Assembly: GCA_001972305.1 (NCBI GenBank)
Contig: BDDD01001389.1
Span: 108,017-172,016, forward strand
Direction: 5' to 3'
Length of the DNA: 64,000 nucleotides
Source: Cephalotus follicularis
Taxonomy: Eukaryota > Streptophyta > Magnoliopsida > Oxalidales > Cephalotaceae
The notes beneath the pieces were generated by a model. It saw only the letters and a list, made by a program, of their open reading frames with translations, did no database searches and was not told the origin of the DNA. Each line of letters opens with the position of its first letter. Position 1 is the stretch's first letter. A program made the position numbers and the translations under genes. Shown here piece after piece: positions 9,000-21,150 of the stretch.

Positions 9000-11900
9000 C
9001 TTGATAGGACTTGGGATAGATTTCAGTCTGAGTTCCTTGCAACTTATGTACCACAGATAGAACGTGACCGAAGGGAGACCGAGCTGATGGAGTTACGTCA
9101 AGGGGATATGACGGTAGCTCAGTACCAGACTAGATTTGTGGAGCTGGAAAGACATACACCTTATCTTGTGGAGGGTGAATCGCGAATGATCCGAAGGTTT
9201 CTAAAAGGCCTTCAACCTGACATCAGATCTATACTGTTAATGTTGTAGCTAACTCCTTTTGTAGATATTACTGAAAGGGCAATGATTCTGGAAGCCGATA
9301 CAAATGAGATGAGGGCAGAACGGACTCGTACTAATCAATCGAGGGTCGCACAGTCATAGGGGCAGGGAAGTAATAATCCTGCTAAATCATCAATGTCTGG
9401 CAACAAAGGTCAAGGAGGTTCTCGACGCAGAAATTCACGATCAAGGAATCCTAACAGAAGCGGTCAACAGAATTCGGGTGGATGTACTTTTTGTGGTAGC
9501 CAGAACCATAATGAGACTGAATGCTAGAAAAAGATGGGGAAATGCTTGAGGTGTGGTTCACAAGAACATATGCTGAACGGTTGTCCAATGATAAGGGATC
9601 AAGCACGCAGCCAACAGGTAAGTGCTGGTGCTCGTGGTAGTGCTGCGGCTGCTCAACCGCGGAAGGATACCGGAAAAGGGATTGTGAAAGGTAGGGTCTA
9701 CACCTTATCTAGAGATGATGTGCCAGAATCTACTACTGTTGTGGGAGGTACAATTTTTATATCTGGCATACTAGCTCATGTATTGATTGATCCTGGTGCA
9801 ACACATTCATTCATTGCATCTGAAGTTGCTCACAATTTGCATGGTATTACTTCTACATTACCATATGTATTGGAGGTGAGTACTCCAGCTGGTACTTGTC
9901 TTGTATCTGACACTATAATGAAAGATTGTGGAATCATGGTAGCTGGGATTCAGTTATCTGCTGACTTGATAGTATTACCTATCCGGGATTTTGATGTAAT
10001 CTTGGGGATGGACTGGCTGTATGCTCATCATGCTTGTGTTAACTACTATAACAAGATGATGACCTTTTACCTTCAAGATGGGACTGAGTGCAAGTTTATC
10101 GGAGAGAAGAATGTTTCTGCTCTGATCATTTCGTATACTCGAGCACAAAAGTATCTCAAGCAAGGATGTGAAGGCTATTTGGCATATGTGATTGATCATA
10201 CGAAAGGCACGCCTAGTATTGAACAAGTTCCTGTTGTATGTGAATTTCCTGATGTATTTCTGGTTGATCTCACTTCATTGCCACCAGAGAGAGATATAGA
10301 GTTCAACATTGAACTATTGCCTGGGACTGCTCCTATATCCAAAGCACCGTATCGAATGGCTCCTGCTGAACTGAAGGTGTTGAAGACTCAATTGTAGGAT
10401 TATCTTGATAAGGGCTTCATCAGGCTGAGTGTATCACCGTGGGGAGCACCGATTATGTTTGTGAAAAAGAAGGATGGATCGATACGGCTATGCATCGATT
10501 ACAGGCTGCTAAATCAGGTAACTGTGAAGAACAAGTACCCTCTGCCACATATTGAGGAATTGTTTGACCAGTTGCAAGGCTCTACTGTATTCTCCCAACT
10601 TGACCTGAGAACAGGTTATCATCAGTTGAGGATCCAAGAAGGTGATGTGGAGAAGACCGCATTTTGAACTAGATATGGGCATTACGAATATCTGATACTG
10701 TCGTTTAGTTTGACAAATACTCCTGCAGCCTTTATGTGTTTGAAGAATAAAGTATTCCAACCCTTTCTTGACCAGTTTGTCGTGATATTCTTGGATGATA
10801 TCCTGATTTATTCAAGGAGCATTGAGGAACACATGCAGCATTTAAGGATTGTATTGCAGACACTACGGAAGGAACACCTATTCGCCAAATTCAGCAAGTG
10901 CGAGTTTTGGCTGGATCATGTGACTTTCCTAGGTCACATTGTGTCGAGTGAAGGATTGTCGGTGGATCCTTCGAAGATAGAGAGTATTGTTTATTGGCCC
11001 CAACCGAGGATCATTACTGAGGTTCGTAGCTTCTTGGGATTGGCTGGCTACTACCGAAGGTTCATCAAAGGGTTTTTGAAGCTTGCTACACCATTGATAT
11101 AGTTGACTCAGAAGAAGTCAAGTTTTTTATGGGATGATTCTTGTGAGGCAAGTTTTCAAGAGTTGAAGAGTCGGTTGAAATCGGCTCCAGTGCTGCCATT
11201 ACCGGATGGTAATGAGGGTTTTACTGTCTATATTGATGCTTCTGGGAAAGGATTGGGATGCGTTCTTATGCAACATGGTAGGGTGATTGCATACGCATCA
11301 AGGAAATTAAAGCCGTATGAAGAAAATTATCCCATACACGATCTTGAATTGGCGGCCATAGTATTCGCTTTGCAGAAATGGAGGCACTACCTCTATGGTG
11401 CTCAATTTGAGATCTTCACTGACCATAAAAGTTTAAAGTATTTGTTTTCCCAGAAGGAGCTCAACATGAGACAGAGACGATGGGTAGAATTCTTTAATGA
11501 TTACAACTGCAACATTCAATACCACCCAGGAAAAGCGAATGTAGTGGCGGATGCGATGAGTCGCAAGGCAATGATTGCTGGAGCAATGGTTTCACAGTGG
11601 AAGCTATTGGAGGAATTTCAGCAATGGAATCCGTTCATGGTGTCCCGTGGAGTTATTGTGGAAAATCTGAGGGCACAACCGAAACTTCTGGAGCGTATTT
11701 TGACTGCTCAGTACAGTGACACTGAGTTATGGAGTATTAGTGAGAACCTAGACACTTATTCTGAATTCTCCATCCATACTGATGGCATATTGAGGTTCCG
11801 AGGAAGGATATGCGTTTCGGATGACGAGGGCATCAAGGAGGAACTACTGCAACAAGCTCACAAGTCAAAATACAGTGTTCACCCAAGAAGTTCAAAGATG

Positions 11901-13107
11901 TGGCATGACCTGAAAAAGAACTACTGGTGGAGTGGTATGAAAAGAGAAATTGCCGAATATGTAGCAAGATGCTTGACCTGTCAGAGAGTGAAGGCTGAAC
12001 ATCAGAAACCTGTGGGACTGCTACAATCGTTACCAGTGGTTGAGTGGAAATGGGAGCATGTGACCATTGACTTTGTGTCGGGGTTGCCGAGGTCACGGAA
12101 TCAGCATGAAGCAGTGTGGGTTGTAGTGGATAGACTCACTAAGTAGACTCACTTTCTTCCAATGAACATGAAGTATTCTATCGAGAAGCTTGCTCGATTG
12201 TATATCTGGGAGATAGTGAGATTACATGGGGTGCCGGTCAGTATTGTTTGTGACCGAGATGCTATATTTACTTCAAGGTTCTGGAAAAAGTTCCAAGCGA
12301 CTATGGGAACAACCTTGAACTTCAGCGCTGCATACCACCCACAGACCGATGGACAGTCCGAGCGTACCATTCAAACTCTGGAGGATATGCTACGGGCTTA
12401 CATGATTGATTTTGCTGGGGTTGGGAGGATCATCTGGCACTGATTGAGTTCTCCTACAACAAAAGCTTTCACACCAGCATTGGAATGGCTCCCTATGAAG
12501 CCTTGTATGGGAGAAAGTGCAGATAGCCTATCTGCTGGATGAGGTAGGTGAGAGACAAGTACTGGGACCAGACTTGGTACAAGAGACGACCGATAAAGTG
12601 GATATAATCAAGAAGAGACTGCTAGCTGTACAAAGTCGGCAGAAAACTTATGCCGATATCAAGAGGAGAAAGCTAGAATTCGAGAAGGGGGATCATGTTT
12701 TCCTAAAGATCTCGCCTTCAAAAGGGATACACCGTTTTGGACTCAAGGGGAAGTTGGCTCCGAGGTATGTTGAACCTTATGAGATACTGGAGAGAGTGGG
12801 GGATGCGGCGTATCAGATTGCACTACCACCCAGTTTGTCGGGAGTGCATAACGTATTTCATGTTTCCATGTTACGAAAATAAGTACCCGACCCATCTCAC
12901 ATATTGAGCTACGACCCTGGATTCATTAGTAATAAATTGTCTTATGAAGAGAGGTCGACGAGGATCGTGGATCAAATGGAGAAGGTGGTGAGGAATAAGA
13001 CTATTCCTATGGTAAAAGTACTGTGGCATTTTCACGGGGAAGAGGAAGCGACGTGGGAGCGTGAAGACGAAATGATGGAGACATTTCCCCACTTTTTTGG
13101 AATGTAA
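9000..13107 (+). pseudogene. Gypsy B2 gag-pol polyprotein
   Basis: One frame runs from 9015 to about 12440, broken only by in-frame stops at 9246, 9357, 9525, 10395, 10665, 11100, 12144 and 12441. A frameshift near 12440-12516 shifts the remainder, with another stop at 12880. Domains in order: gag capsid end (MELRQGDMTVAQYQTRFVEL); two knuckles (CTFCGSQNHNETEC, CLRCGSQEHMLNGC); protease with active site DPG in place of DSG/DTG (about 9788); RT with FLDD at 10788-10799; RNase H ([24 protein letters not shown]); integrase with HPRSSKMW...CLTCQ, TIDF, CDRDAIF and SERT; then a chromodomain-like tail (VKVLWHFHGEEEATWERED). Family function is known: particle, reverse transcription and integration, with the tail guiding heterochromatic insertion. 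This copy is dead. Confidence 0.92.
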
Positions 13108-13135
13108 AGGCTAAATTCGGGGACGAATTTGCTTT

Positions 13136-13148
13136 AAGGAGGGGGGAA
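13136..13148 (+). other. Polypurine tract of gypsy B2
   Basis: AAGGAGGGGGGAA directly before the TG of the 3' LTR, where plus-strand DNA synthesis is primed in this class of element. Its position confirms the LTR boundary and the plus orientation. Confidence 0.88.
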
Positions 13149-13294
13149 TGTAATAACCACAAATTCAATTCATGTATTTTGTAACCAATGATGAATAAAA
13201 TATGAAATTACTTGAATTTTTAATGTCCAACTGTTATATGAAGTGTCATTATGGTTTTAAGTGTGGGAATAAGTTTATGTAGCTAAAACCAGCC

Positions 13295-13428
13295 TCAAAC
13301 AGCTGACTGTCACAGGGTAACAGTCGACTGTCTAGTTTATGGAGGGACAACCAACTGTCTCAGGGGAACAGTCGACTGGTTAATGTGCGAGGTGGACAGT
13401 CGACTGCCAAGTATATACAGTCGACTGG
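13295..13428 (+). repeat. Class 1 TCGA palindrome array, B2 array I
   Basis: Six sites: four intact CAGTCGACTG-type palindromes and two decayed ones (AGCTGACTG, CAACTGTC). It lies about 150-280 bp from the LTR start, matching array I of B1, B3 and B4. Confidence 0.87.
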
Positions 13429-14283
13429 TATGGCACAGGACAAGTGTTTATGCATGCGTGAAACAGAGCAGAGACAATGATGACAAGTGTTCTAATCGTG
13501 GCATACATGAGGGATACGTGTCACCAACTACCTTAACATGCAAGGGTGGTGTCTTGCGTGTGCTCTATTCCTCCCGCAACCTGCAAACAGAAGATTGGAA
13601 GGAGGGAAAGTGGATGGAAGTAAGGAACATGTGTGAGAGAGAAAAGATATGGCTGAGTTAATGTAATCTAACAAGTTCTAAGGCCCCTAAGCCTCTATAT
13701 CAGCTGTTAGAATAGAGTGTGAGCGTTAGAAAACACTAAGGATAGAGGAGATCTTGCTGGAATTCTTGAAGATTGCATGTTGAAAGTTGGAGTTGCAAAG
13801 GGGGTTGAAGCTTCAATCTTCCTGGTAAGTCACCAATCCGAGTCTGCTGATGTTGATGATGTAACTAGGGGAATGTTAGCTATATATATCTTCTGTTAAC
13901 ATGATTAAGGTTAATAAGTTTGGAATTGAAATAGAATTGGTAAAGGGTTCAAAGAAGAAGTTGAACTAGGAACTAATAATGATAAGCTACTATTGGAACT
14001 AGTTTTGACTAGGTAATTAGTTAAATGTACTGGTTAAATATCTGAACCTTCGAACATGCAATGGTATAGATCAATTCTGCTGAGATTGGAAGATTGAATT
14101 GGTGGAAGAGCTTTGGACATTAAAGAGAGAAATCAATCCAAATTGATTTCGGGATAGCGATTAAGGTAGGGGTATTGACATGTTTTCGAAGATATAATGT
14201 GCATATCATGTGTGGATAATTTCCTGCTTGATTGCATGAGTTGCTAAGTTAGTATTTTGGACATTGAACATGCATAACTGTCA

Positions 14284-14425
14284 CTGCCTATCGATTTTCT
14301 GGGCAAAGTAGTTGACTGTTCTCCATGACAGTCGACTACTCAATCAAACCAGTCGACTGTTAAGAACAAACAGTCGACTACAAAATCAAAACGCCGACTG
14401 TTCTTGGAAACAGTCGACTGTCCTG
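14284..14425 (+). repeat. Class 1 TCGA palindrome array, B2 array II
   Basis: Six copies of the (C)AGTCGACT motif, two of them decayed. Consecutive distances counted over the last five are 21, 21, 20 and 20 bp. TTTTCTGGGCAAAG lies just before the array. Confidence 0.88.
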
Positions 14426-15567
14426 AGATAAATTTCTGATAGAGGTACTGTTTAGGCCTTAAATGAATGTAAATACCCTGGCCTCCACATGGGATGATTG
14501 TCACAGTCAATCCTGGCCTTATATAATTACATTTGAGGAATTAAACAACGTATGCACTCCATGTGAGAGTTGCGCAAGAACGACTATGGTATGCTAATGA
14601 CCTTATGAATCCTTTATTGCTACTGTCCTTTACTATTTTGCTGCTTATGCTACTGTTACAATTAGTATATACTAGTTTGGGTTTTCATAAACACTATTCT
14701 TCCCTACCTTTCAAAGGATTGAACCAACTAGTGCTATAATCACAAATATCAATTTTTCTTCTTATTGTTTCAAAACGAAAATTGGTTATCAAATGAAGTA
14801 CTGATTTTCCTCCAATGAGAGGTACTGTTACTGTACTGAATACCGTTTCCTCCAACGAGAGGTACGGCCACTGAACTGTAAAATTGTTTCTAAAGAGAAC
14901 AACTTTTATATTTCATACTATTGATATATGTAATATTTCTATTGAATTGATTTAATTGATGGTCTATGTTATTGCCATTAGTCAAGTGATAGAAGACATC
15001 ACTGGCTACGGGGGGGTCCTATGTGCCACGAGTTGGCTAGAGCTTCCACCACACTTATCTGCAATGCAGATTCTGATTGTTACCTGCCCGCTAATTGCCG
15101 GCAGAATTGACCTGATCTATCATCTTCGGAGTGTAGGGTGATAGTTAGGTGGTGCACAGTTGGTGCTAGGAGTTAGTAACATGTGACATCCAAACCACTG
15201 TATTGATTGATTTTGCCCTTGTGCGGTATTCCTGAATTGTACAGTCTATGGTCACTTGACATGAGTGCTTATATATTGGAATACTTAAATATGTTATTTT
15301 TTTATAATATAAAATATCATACATGTTGCATTTATATATTCCTTATCATGCATTATTCCTACTTAGCCAAGTGAGAACAACGGCTAACCCCCTACAATTT
15401 CAGATTAAGTGAAGGCGTTCGGAGAAGTGCGGCTGAAGCTTATTGGAGAGCTTCTATTTTGTTAAGGTTGTTATTCGTTATGTTTTGTATTGAAATGAAT
15501 GTTCGCACTCCGTTGTTTTTGTTTACTTTCCTTATGTAAAAGAATAATTTTAATTGGTTTTCTATGA

Positions 15568-15589
15568 GCACGTAGTATGGGCTGCGTGC
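15568..15589 (+). other. Conserved LTR hairpin, B2 copy
   Basis: A 5-bp stem GCACG/CGTGC around the loop TAGTATGGGCTG (one change from the B1 loop), about 131 bp before the LTR end. Confidence 0.7.
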
Positions 15590-16200
15590 GGGTAACCTTA
15601 TAATCCGGCAATTGGAATGCTTCCGCTTATTTATGAATGTTGTTTAACAATTGAATGCTGGATTATTATTTATGTCTGATATCACCACATATGATTGTCT
15701 TAATGGAATAACGGGGTGTGGCATATATCTGGTGATGTGGTCTTTTCTTTCTTTAGTTTCAGTAGATTGAGAGAGTTTTAGAGTGTGAGAGAGAGAGTTC
15801 TAGTTCTTCTTCTTCTTCTTCATCGACGAGCGGGAGGAGAACAGTAGTTTGAAGCTTTCCAAGCGTAGCGGAGAAGCAGCCAGGCGCAGTAGCTGACGAG
15901 GAGATAGAGGAGAAGTTCTCGTCAGAGCAAGTCAGTAAGAACGTAGCCAAGAACTGTGAGTGGGACATCCTTTCTATGTTTCTAGTTGTTCATGATGTTC
16001 TTGATTGATGTTTCTTGATAACTCTTTCAGTTTTCATTTCAGTACAGTGAGAGCTTTCTAACGGGAAGTTGTTTCCCTAGCTTCCTTGTAGGTTTCCCTT
16101 GACAGAAGAGAGAAAAAGAGAGTTCTCTAGTACTAGAGCTCAAGTTCTTCAAGTGAACTAGTCACTTTCCAGTAATGTAACGCGTACATGCTCAAACCAA

Positions 16201-16440
16201 CTCCTCGACCAACTATTGTCTATCATGGGAAGTCGAGCGAGTCTGCGCTCAGGTTCCATACCTGGATCTCCTTTACGCTATTGCCTATGATGGTGTTTAG
16301 GGTGAGTGCAGCTGAGCACTATGTACATAGCTCCGACCTCCTCGGTCTACTATTGTCTATGATAGGAAGTCGGGCGAGACTGTCCCCATGTCCTACTTGG
16401 ATCTCCTTTACACTATTGTCTATGATGGTGTTTAGGGTTT
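16201..16440. repeat. Imperfect ~137-bp tandem duplication
   Basis: Two units starting at 16201 and 16338 share CTATTGTCTAT, GGAAGTCG, CTGGATCTCCTTTAC and CTATGATGGTGTTTAGGG blocks with scattered differences. A short open frame spanning it is a by-product. Confidence 0.8.
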
Positions 16441-17979
16441 GAGTACAATAGATCTAAGTTGCCAAAGTAGAGATTAAAGCCTTTCAGTAAGTCTTCTAGA
16501 GGAGGACTTAGTCCTCGACAGCAATGCCATCAACCCAGTTAAGTAAGAAAAGCAAAGAATAGCAAGCACAGAAGGGAACCATGGGTTCTCGGCAGATACT
16601 GCCAAGCAGGCTTAGGCCTAGATCAGCTCAGCACCACTATAAGTTGGCAAGTATATATTATGTAAACAGCAGGCTTCGGCCTAGATCAGCATAGAAAAAT
16701 CCAGTTCCTAGCTTAGTTGTTCTCCTCGGGTGTTTAGCCGGGAAGGACCCCAATTCTTTATCAGTTATCTTTCTTTTAATGAGTTGTATCTTAAGTTCTT
16801 TTCAGCTTGGTGAACGTTCTAGAACCAGCTAAGCAGAGAAATAGCAAGCTTTTCTTTCAAGTACTTTGAGAATTTCTTTATTGTGTGCCATGACATATGT
16901 TTGTTTATAGTCTTTTTCCCCAGTTGGGATAGATATTTATGTTCATGATAAGCTTTCTTTCAGCACATTCATTTTTAAGAAGGTGCCAGAGGATGTTTTA
17001 TTCTCATTTCACTTAGTCAGTTGGACTAATCCCTTCACAGACTGTTTTGCAGACCAGCCAACCGGAGGAGACCCTCCAGCTCAGCAGTAGATAGCTTTGC
17101 AAGGTAGTTTTTGAGTTCAGTGCCAGGGAACGTCAGCTCGGGCGTTAGCATTTCATAGCATGGGGCATTCCATGGGTTTTGTTACCCTTCTTTTGTAGTA
17201 GAATAACTTTTCTTTGTAAAGATATGATGTTCTTTTGCTTTCCAGAGGAGGCATGTATGTATGTCAGGGATGATATATGTAATGATCTGATGCTTTAGAG
17301 TTATGATATGAATGTTTTGAGTTTTATGTTCCCAGGCCTGGCGGGGGAGCTAGAGAGTCCCCGGGCTTGTGTTGTGGAGATGAGCTTAGCGGGGGAGTAT
17401 GGTTAAGGTTAAGGTGGTTGCCTTAAGTTTTTTTTTGAGTGTTACCCATGGAGGTAGGTTGTCCCCTAGTAAGGTTGCTTTTGATGTATGACCCCGAGAA
17501 GGAGTCCTCGGGTAGATGCCAGGGAAGGCTGGTTAGAAGAAGGCTCGGGACGGGCATAAGTTGATGTTAGTGTTGTTAAGTTAAGCAGGGTTGTACGCCG
17601 GGGGACAAGTTTTGTATGCGTGGTGTCCAGGGGACTTTAAGTGAGCACGTGAGGCATGTGTGGGTTTCTCCCCAGGGTGTTAGTTATGTGCAGCGTAGGG
17701 GAGCTAGGGCTAAGGATGTTTTAGCCAGGGAAGGAGAAACACCCGAGGAAAAGGAGTGTCCCCAGCCATGTTGGTTTGTATGCTCGTGAGTTGCACGTGT
17801 GTGCTATCTCCGGGCATGCTTTGCGCGTTATGTTAAGTCCATGTGAGGAGCACGTGGGGCTTAAATTTAAGTTGGTAAAATTTTCATGAGCGAATTGCAA
17901 ATTCTTAAGCTACTTAGTACTTTGGATGTTTAGTGTTTGCTCCATCCATGACAATCCAAATGGAAAAAGAAGCAAAAAG

Positions 17980-18020
<41 letters not shown>
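17980..18020. repeat. (TA)n(TG)n microsatellite
   Basis: A compound dinucleotide run, about 14 bp of TA followed by about 26 bp of TG, in the unassigned stretch upstream of LTR T. Confidence 0.95.
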
Positions 18021-18021
<1 letters not shown>

Positions 18022-18462
18022 TAAAAGTTCTTTTGTCTAACTCCAAAGTAGGATTTTATATTGCTACGAAGGCATATCTTGATTGGTCATTAATGGTGAA
18101 ATAATAGAAAAATTTGCTAAAATCTCCTTAATTGAGATGTGTTTTGATTCTTGAACTTGGAACGAGATAATAAAATTCAAGTATGGGGGTGCCTTTGAAT
18201 TTGTAAGTATAGATACATTTTGCCTATTTTCAAAGTTTTAATGAATTGAATTTTGTGTGTTTATTCGCTTGGAAAACACTCACGAGACAAAACGTTTCCA
18301 CTAGGGCCACTTAGGGTTTTAAAGGCTCGTTGCATAGGCTAAATGCAATCGTGATTCCTACGAAAGTGAGTTAGGTTTTTGTTTTTGTTTTTGTTTTCTG
18401 TTTATTGTTTTAGATTTAGCTTTTGTGTTTTTGTTTTAGCTTTCTATTTTGTTTGCTTGAGG

Positions 18463-18490
18463 ACAAGCAAAGTCTAAGTATGAGGGTATT
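18463..18490 (+). other. Tat/Athila-like polypurine tract region
   Basis: TTGAGGACAAGCAAAG followed by AGTATGAGGGTATT immediately before a TG-starting repeat. This arrangement is familiar from the 3' noncoding end of plant Tat/Athila gypsy elements, where a similar phrase precedes the 3' LTR. Assigned from memory of the family, not by a search. Confidence 0.5.
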
Positions 18491-19079
18491 TGTTTAGCAT
18501 AAAAATGTGTTATTTTTAATGATCTATTTGTTATATTTTTATGCTTGGAATATACTACTGTGGTTATATTTATTTGATTTTTAGGTATTATGTTTACTAT
18601 CGCAGAATAAGAGAAACTGGAGGATAAACGCTACTTTTCGAGTTAAAGTGGTTTTAAGTTAAAAATCGGTTAAAGAGTGCACCCACTTAAGCGAGAGAAG
18701 TCAAAATTTAAGGATAAAAAAATATTGAATATTGGACTCATTTTGTTCATAAAATTATTTGGAGCATTTTTCGTTCTTGGGCTAGTTCATTCTGAAGCTC
18801 CGATGAGGAGATATTACAAGAAAACAAATGTTGGAACACATGGTGCCCACTGCTTACATCATCATGATGTCACTCCATTATACCCAATTTGTATGCCGGC
18901 AATTGCAAAAAATTGAAAGCAGGTAGCGCTCTACGTGTCGATTATCTGCAGCAACTTAGCTTCTATGACGTCAGCACCTGCATGAAACCATACATCAACC
19001 CATGAATCGCCAATAGCATAGTGCACTTCATGCCAAAAGCATTGCCACGAGTCCATGCAGCAATCCCTACGCCATAACA
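18491..19079 (+). mobile_element. Probable Tat/Athila-like 3' LTR (T)
   Basis: A 589-bp unit beginning TGTTTAGCAT and ending CCATAACA, preceded by a polypurine-like tract and ending exactly where copia C3 sequence begins. TG...CA ends fit an LTR. No matching 5' LTR, pol or target duplication is visible, so this is a truncated element. The 79-residue open frame inside has no recognisable domain. Confidence 0.5.
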
Positions 19080-19202
19080 TTGAAAGTGTTTCTCACTTAT
19101 GATTATTGGGCTTGGAGCTTAGATTCTGAAACATTGGATGTTTTATATATTGAAACAATGTTTGGGTTGGTAACGGAGTTAGCGACAATGGATTATATGT
19201 CC
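19080..19202 (+). mobile_element. Inverted copia-C fragment (micro-inversion in C3)
   Basis: This segment matches the reverse complement of the C2 interval at about 21628-21755 (shared landmarks ATTGGGCTTGGAGCTTAGA and GGATTATATGTC). The adjoining C3 sequence from 19203 matches C2 in the normal orientation from about 21797. About 40 bp of the C2 equivalent is missing at the junction. It is therefore an in-place inversion with a small deletion in the protease-integrase linker. Confidence 0.85.
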
Positions 19203-19545
19203 TAATATAATTATTACACAAACAAATATCATAAATTCGAACACCTTGAGCAATGATCCTAGATCCATCGCCAAGCCTCAAGTCCAGATCTCCTGCTCCA
19301 AGCTTTCTAACTTTTCTTAGTCCCTACAATGAATTGCAAAGGTTAGTTCCACATCCAGTATCCAATACCCATGAAGAACTACTATTTAAAGCTAGATTAA
19401 GTTCAATCATGAACATACCTGACGTACTCGCACCTTGCGGGTTATTAGCAGAGACTCCAGCAACAGTAACACGACAATCCTCTTTCTAGTGCCCGGTCTT
19501 ACCACACTAAAAAAAAGCTCCTTCAGCTACTAACTACTTCATATA
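19203..19545 (-). pseudogene. Copia C3 zinc knuckle-protease fragment
   Basis: Minus strand. Contains the linker LRLGDGSRIIAQ, the protease entry (LDTGCGTNL-type region near 19345-19365) and a decayed zinc knuckle: a stop lies in the knuckle region near 19487, and the first Cys codons have dissolved into an A run near 19508. The sequence breaks off at about 19545 and runs into LTR sequence through a short AT-rich filler. It is a fragment of the same family as C1 and C2. Confidence 0.82.
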
Positions 19546-19589
19546 TGACACATAAAATACAAAACATTATCAGAAAATATGCCAAGCAT

Positions 19590-21150
19590 TCTCAATATGC
19601 CCAGCATTCTCCCTTAAAAAACTGACCCGTTTTTTGTAGATAAATCTTTTCACCAGTCTCATTTCCCATGCTCCCACTATCCCATACACTTAGGATCATG
19701 ATGCTAACTCCAAGGAAGGATGAAGCCATGATCCCCACGTGTACACATCATGCATGGACGGGAGAAAATGGCTGGAGAAGAGAGAGAAAACGTGCCCATG
19801 ATGTGTGTGTTCATGCACAGTTTGCATGTCGCACAGAAAGCGTCGACGCCTTCGAAGAAAGCGTTGACACTTATACAATAATGTACTAAACGTCGACGTC
19901 TTTCTAAAAGACATTGACGCCTATCCATACGTTAAGCGTTGTCGCTTCCCAGAAGGTGTCGACGCTTTGACTGGCAGGTTGAGCAAAATGAATATAAGTC
20001 CAACTTATTTTATTCCTTCTAATATTGATTAAGTAAGATCAAGCAAACGTGTTCCCACAGGATGAAAAATCCACATAACCGATATTTGATTTTATAAATC
20101 TCACCAAGACTTAATATGTCAAACATATTAAGGAACTAATCATTATTGGCCAGGGACCCTATAAAATCTTGGTTAAACTCGAAGGTGTTCATAAATTACC
20201 GAAATACCTGTAGGGTCTGGTTTAGCCATTCTAAATAGTCCTAGAAAAATTTAAATGCTCTTGGAATAATATCTAATATTATCCAGATGGAAAAATTAAT
20301 CTAATTAATTTTCCCATAATTTATTACACACCACTTTAACCCTAGATTTTCTAAGTCGTCGGTTCACGTATACTCTAATCCCTTGTCATAGTTGGCCCCG
20401 ATTGAGGCCTATGGTAAGGATACGTGTCAACCCTAGATAAAACCTCAATATCTAAAATTTCTAATTATTACTAGGACCTTTGGCAGATTCTCCAAAAATC
20501 TAATTTCCAATCTACTTCAACCTTGGCCGAGGATTTCATAAGTCCAAAGTATAATCAGACCATAATGTGGTCGATCACCTTTGCTCAGGCGTGACAGACC
20601 CTTCTTGTGCACTCATTTATATTCGTATAGATTCGATCATACCGAAAGATCACTAGATTGCCAGTCCTGCACAAGAATTGGGTAAGGTGGAGATCAAAGC
20701 ATAACCGTCTCCATACAATATAGAGCAGTCGCTCAGGTCTAAGGATCAGATGAGTTCAAGAACTCACTAAGTGACTAATACTTATACACAACCGCCACAA
20801 GTAGGAGTCACTACTGACACGAGAATAGCGACTATCCAAACAGTGTCTCCTACGCAGGTCCAGTTCAGTGTACACGCTCCCAATGCGCTCCTTGTATTTG
20901 GCCTAGTGTCCAACACAGATGGTAGTGAGAGAATCCATCCCCCAATTCCATTAGCAGGCAACATACGCGCAAGTCTATCCCGTTCACTAATGCCCACAAA
21001 GTGAACCTACGACTTCGAACTAATTCGACATAAGGAATAAGGTAACCAATCTCACAACCTCCATGCTAGGCATCCAATCTTATGTCAGGACATCACAAGC
21101 ATAAGTAGGCAAATAATAAACTACTTCAATTAAGTGATAAAACACAAGTA
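19590..21150 (-). mobile_element. Copia C3 LTR, both ends truncated
   Basis: Aligns with the C1 and C2 LTRs (blocks AATATGCCCAGCATT, TAAGTAAGATCAAGCAAA, AACCGATATTTGATTTTA, CAAGACTTAATATGTC). It keeps about 870 bp (20160-21040) that C1 lacks, so it is the fuller representative. The LTR end near the primer-binding site (about 500 bp) and the first 100 or more bp at the other end are missing. At 21150/21151 it fuses directly to C2 integrase. Short open frames here are not genes. Confidence 0.82.
19845..19970. repeat. Class 2 TCGA palindrome array in the C3 LTR
   Basis: Six GCGTCGACGC/ACGTCGACGT-like sites, three decayed to TTGAC or TTGTC. Counted spacings within the first two pairs are both 21 bp. 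Orthologous to the arrays in C1 (8450) and C2 (35299). Confidence 0.82.

Larger units (their letters stand above)
9000..15723 (+). mobile_element. Ty3/gypsy chromovirus B2, 5' end truncated by copia C1
   Basis: Plus-strand gypsy element: gag remnant, protease, RT, RNase H, integrase, chromodomain-like tail, polypurine tract (13136-13148) and a full 3' LTR (13149-15723). The order PR-RT-RH-IN is that of Ty3/gypsy, and the WEREDEM-type tail suggests a Tekay/Del-like chromovirus. The 5' LTR and gag start are absent here; they probably lie left of the window, beyond inserted C1. The right flank is TATAT, but the matching target duplication cannot be seen. Confidence 0.88.
13149..15723 (+). mobile_element. 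3' LTR of gypsy B2
   Basis: 2575 bp, starting TGTAATAACC and ending GGGTGTGGCA. It carries two class 1 TCGA arrays, a TATA-like CTCTATAT near 13693, a splice-donor-like GTAAGT at 13825, duplicated CCTCCAA(C/T)GAGAGGTAC blocks near 14810 and 14849, the TTAGCC...GGCTAA stem near 15363, and the conserved TAGTATGGG hairpin. Its start is closest to LTR B4; B1, B3 and B5 start TGTAACGCC. Confidence 0.9.
15724..18490. other. Unassigned noncoding stretch, possibly old LTR or retroelement flank
   Basis: No credible coding frame on either strand. The first 2.2 kb has LTR-like texture: GA-rich leader-like sequence near 15780, a tandem duplication near 16200-16440, the block AGGCTTAGGCCTAGATCAGC repeated in variant form near 16607 and 16670, and repeated GCGGGGGAG near 17342 and 17390. 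The last 550 bp resembles the 3' noncoding end of a Tat/Athila gypsy element, with CTTGAGGACAAGCAAAG and a purine run just before LTR T. I cannot define the ends of a separate element. Confidence 0.4.

Noticed and set aside
9000-13107. An endogenous pararetrovirus instead of a gypsy element
   Set aside because: Integrase with HHCC and DDE regions, a chromodomain-like tail and LTRs are present; pararetroviruses lack these.
13383-13661. A 92-residue open frame in the B2 LTR
   Set aside because: Overlaps the class 1 array and promoter zone of the LTR; the sister LTR B4 shows a different, unrelated frame there.
18677-18916. A 79-residue open frame in LTR T
   Set aside because: Sits within a likely LTR, shows no domain, and its composition matches the surrounding noncoding DNA.
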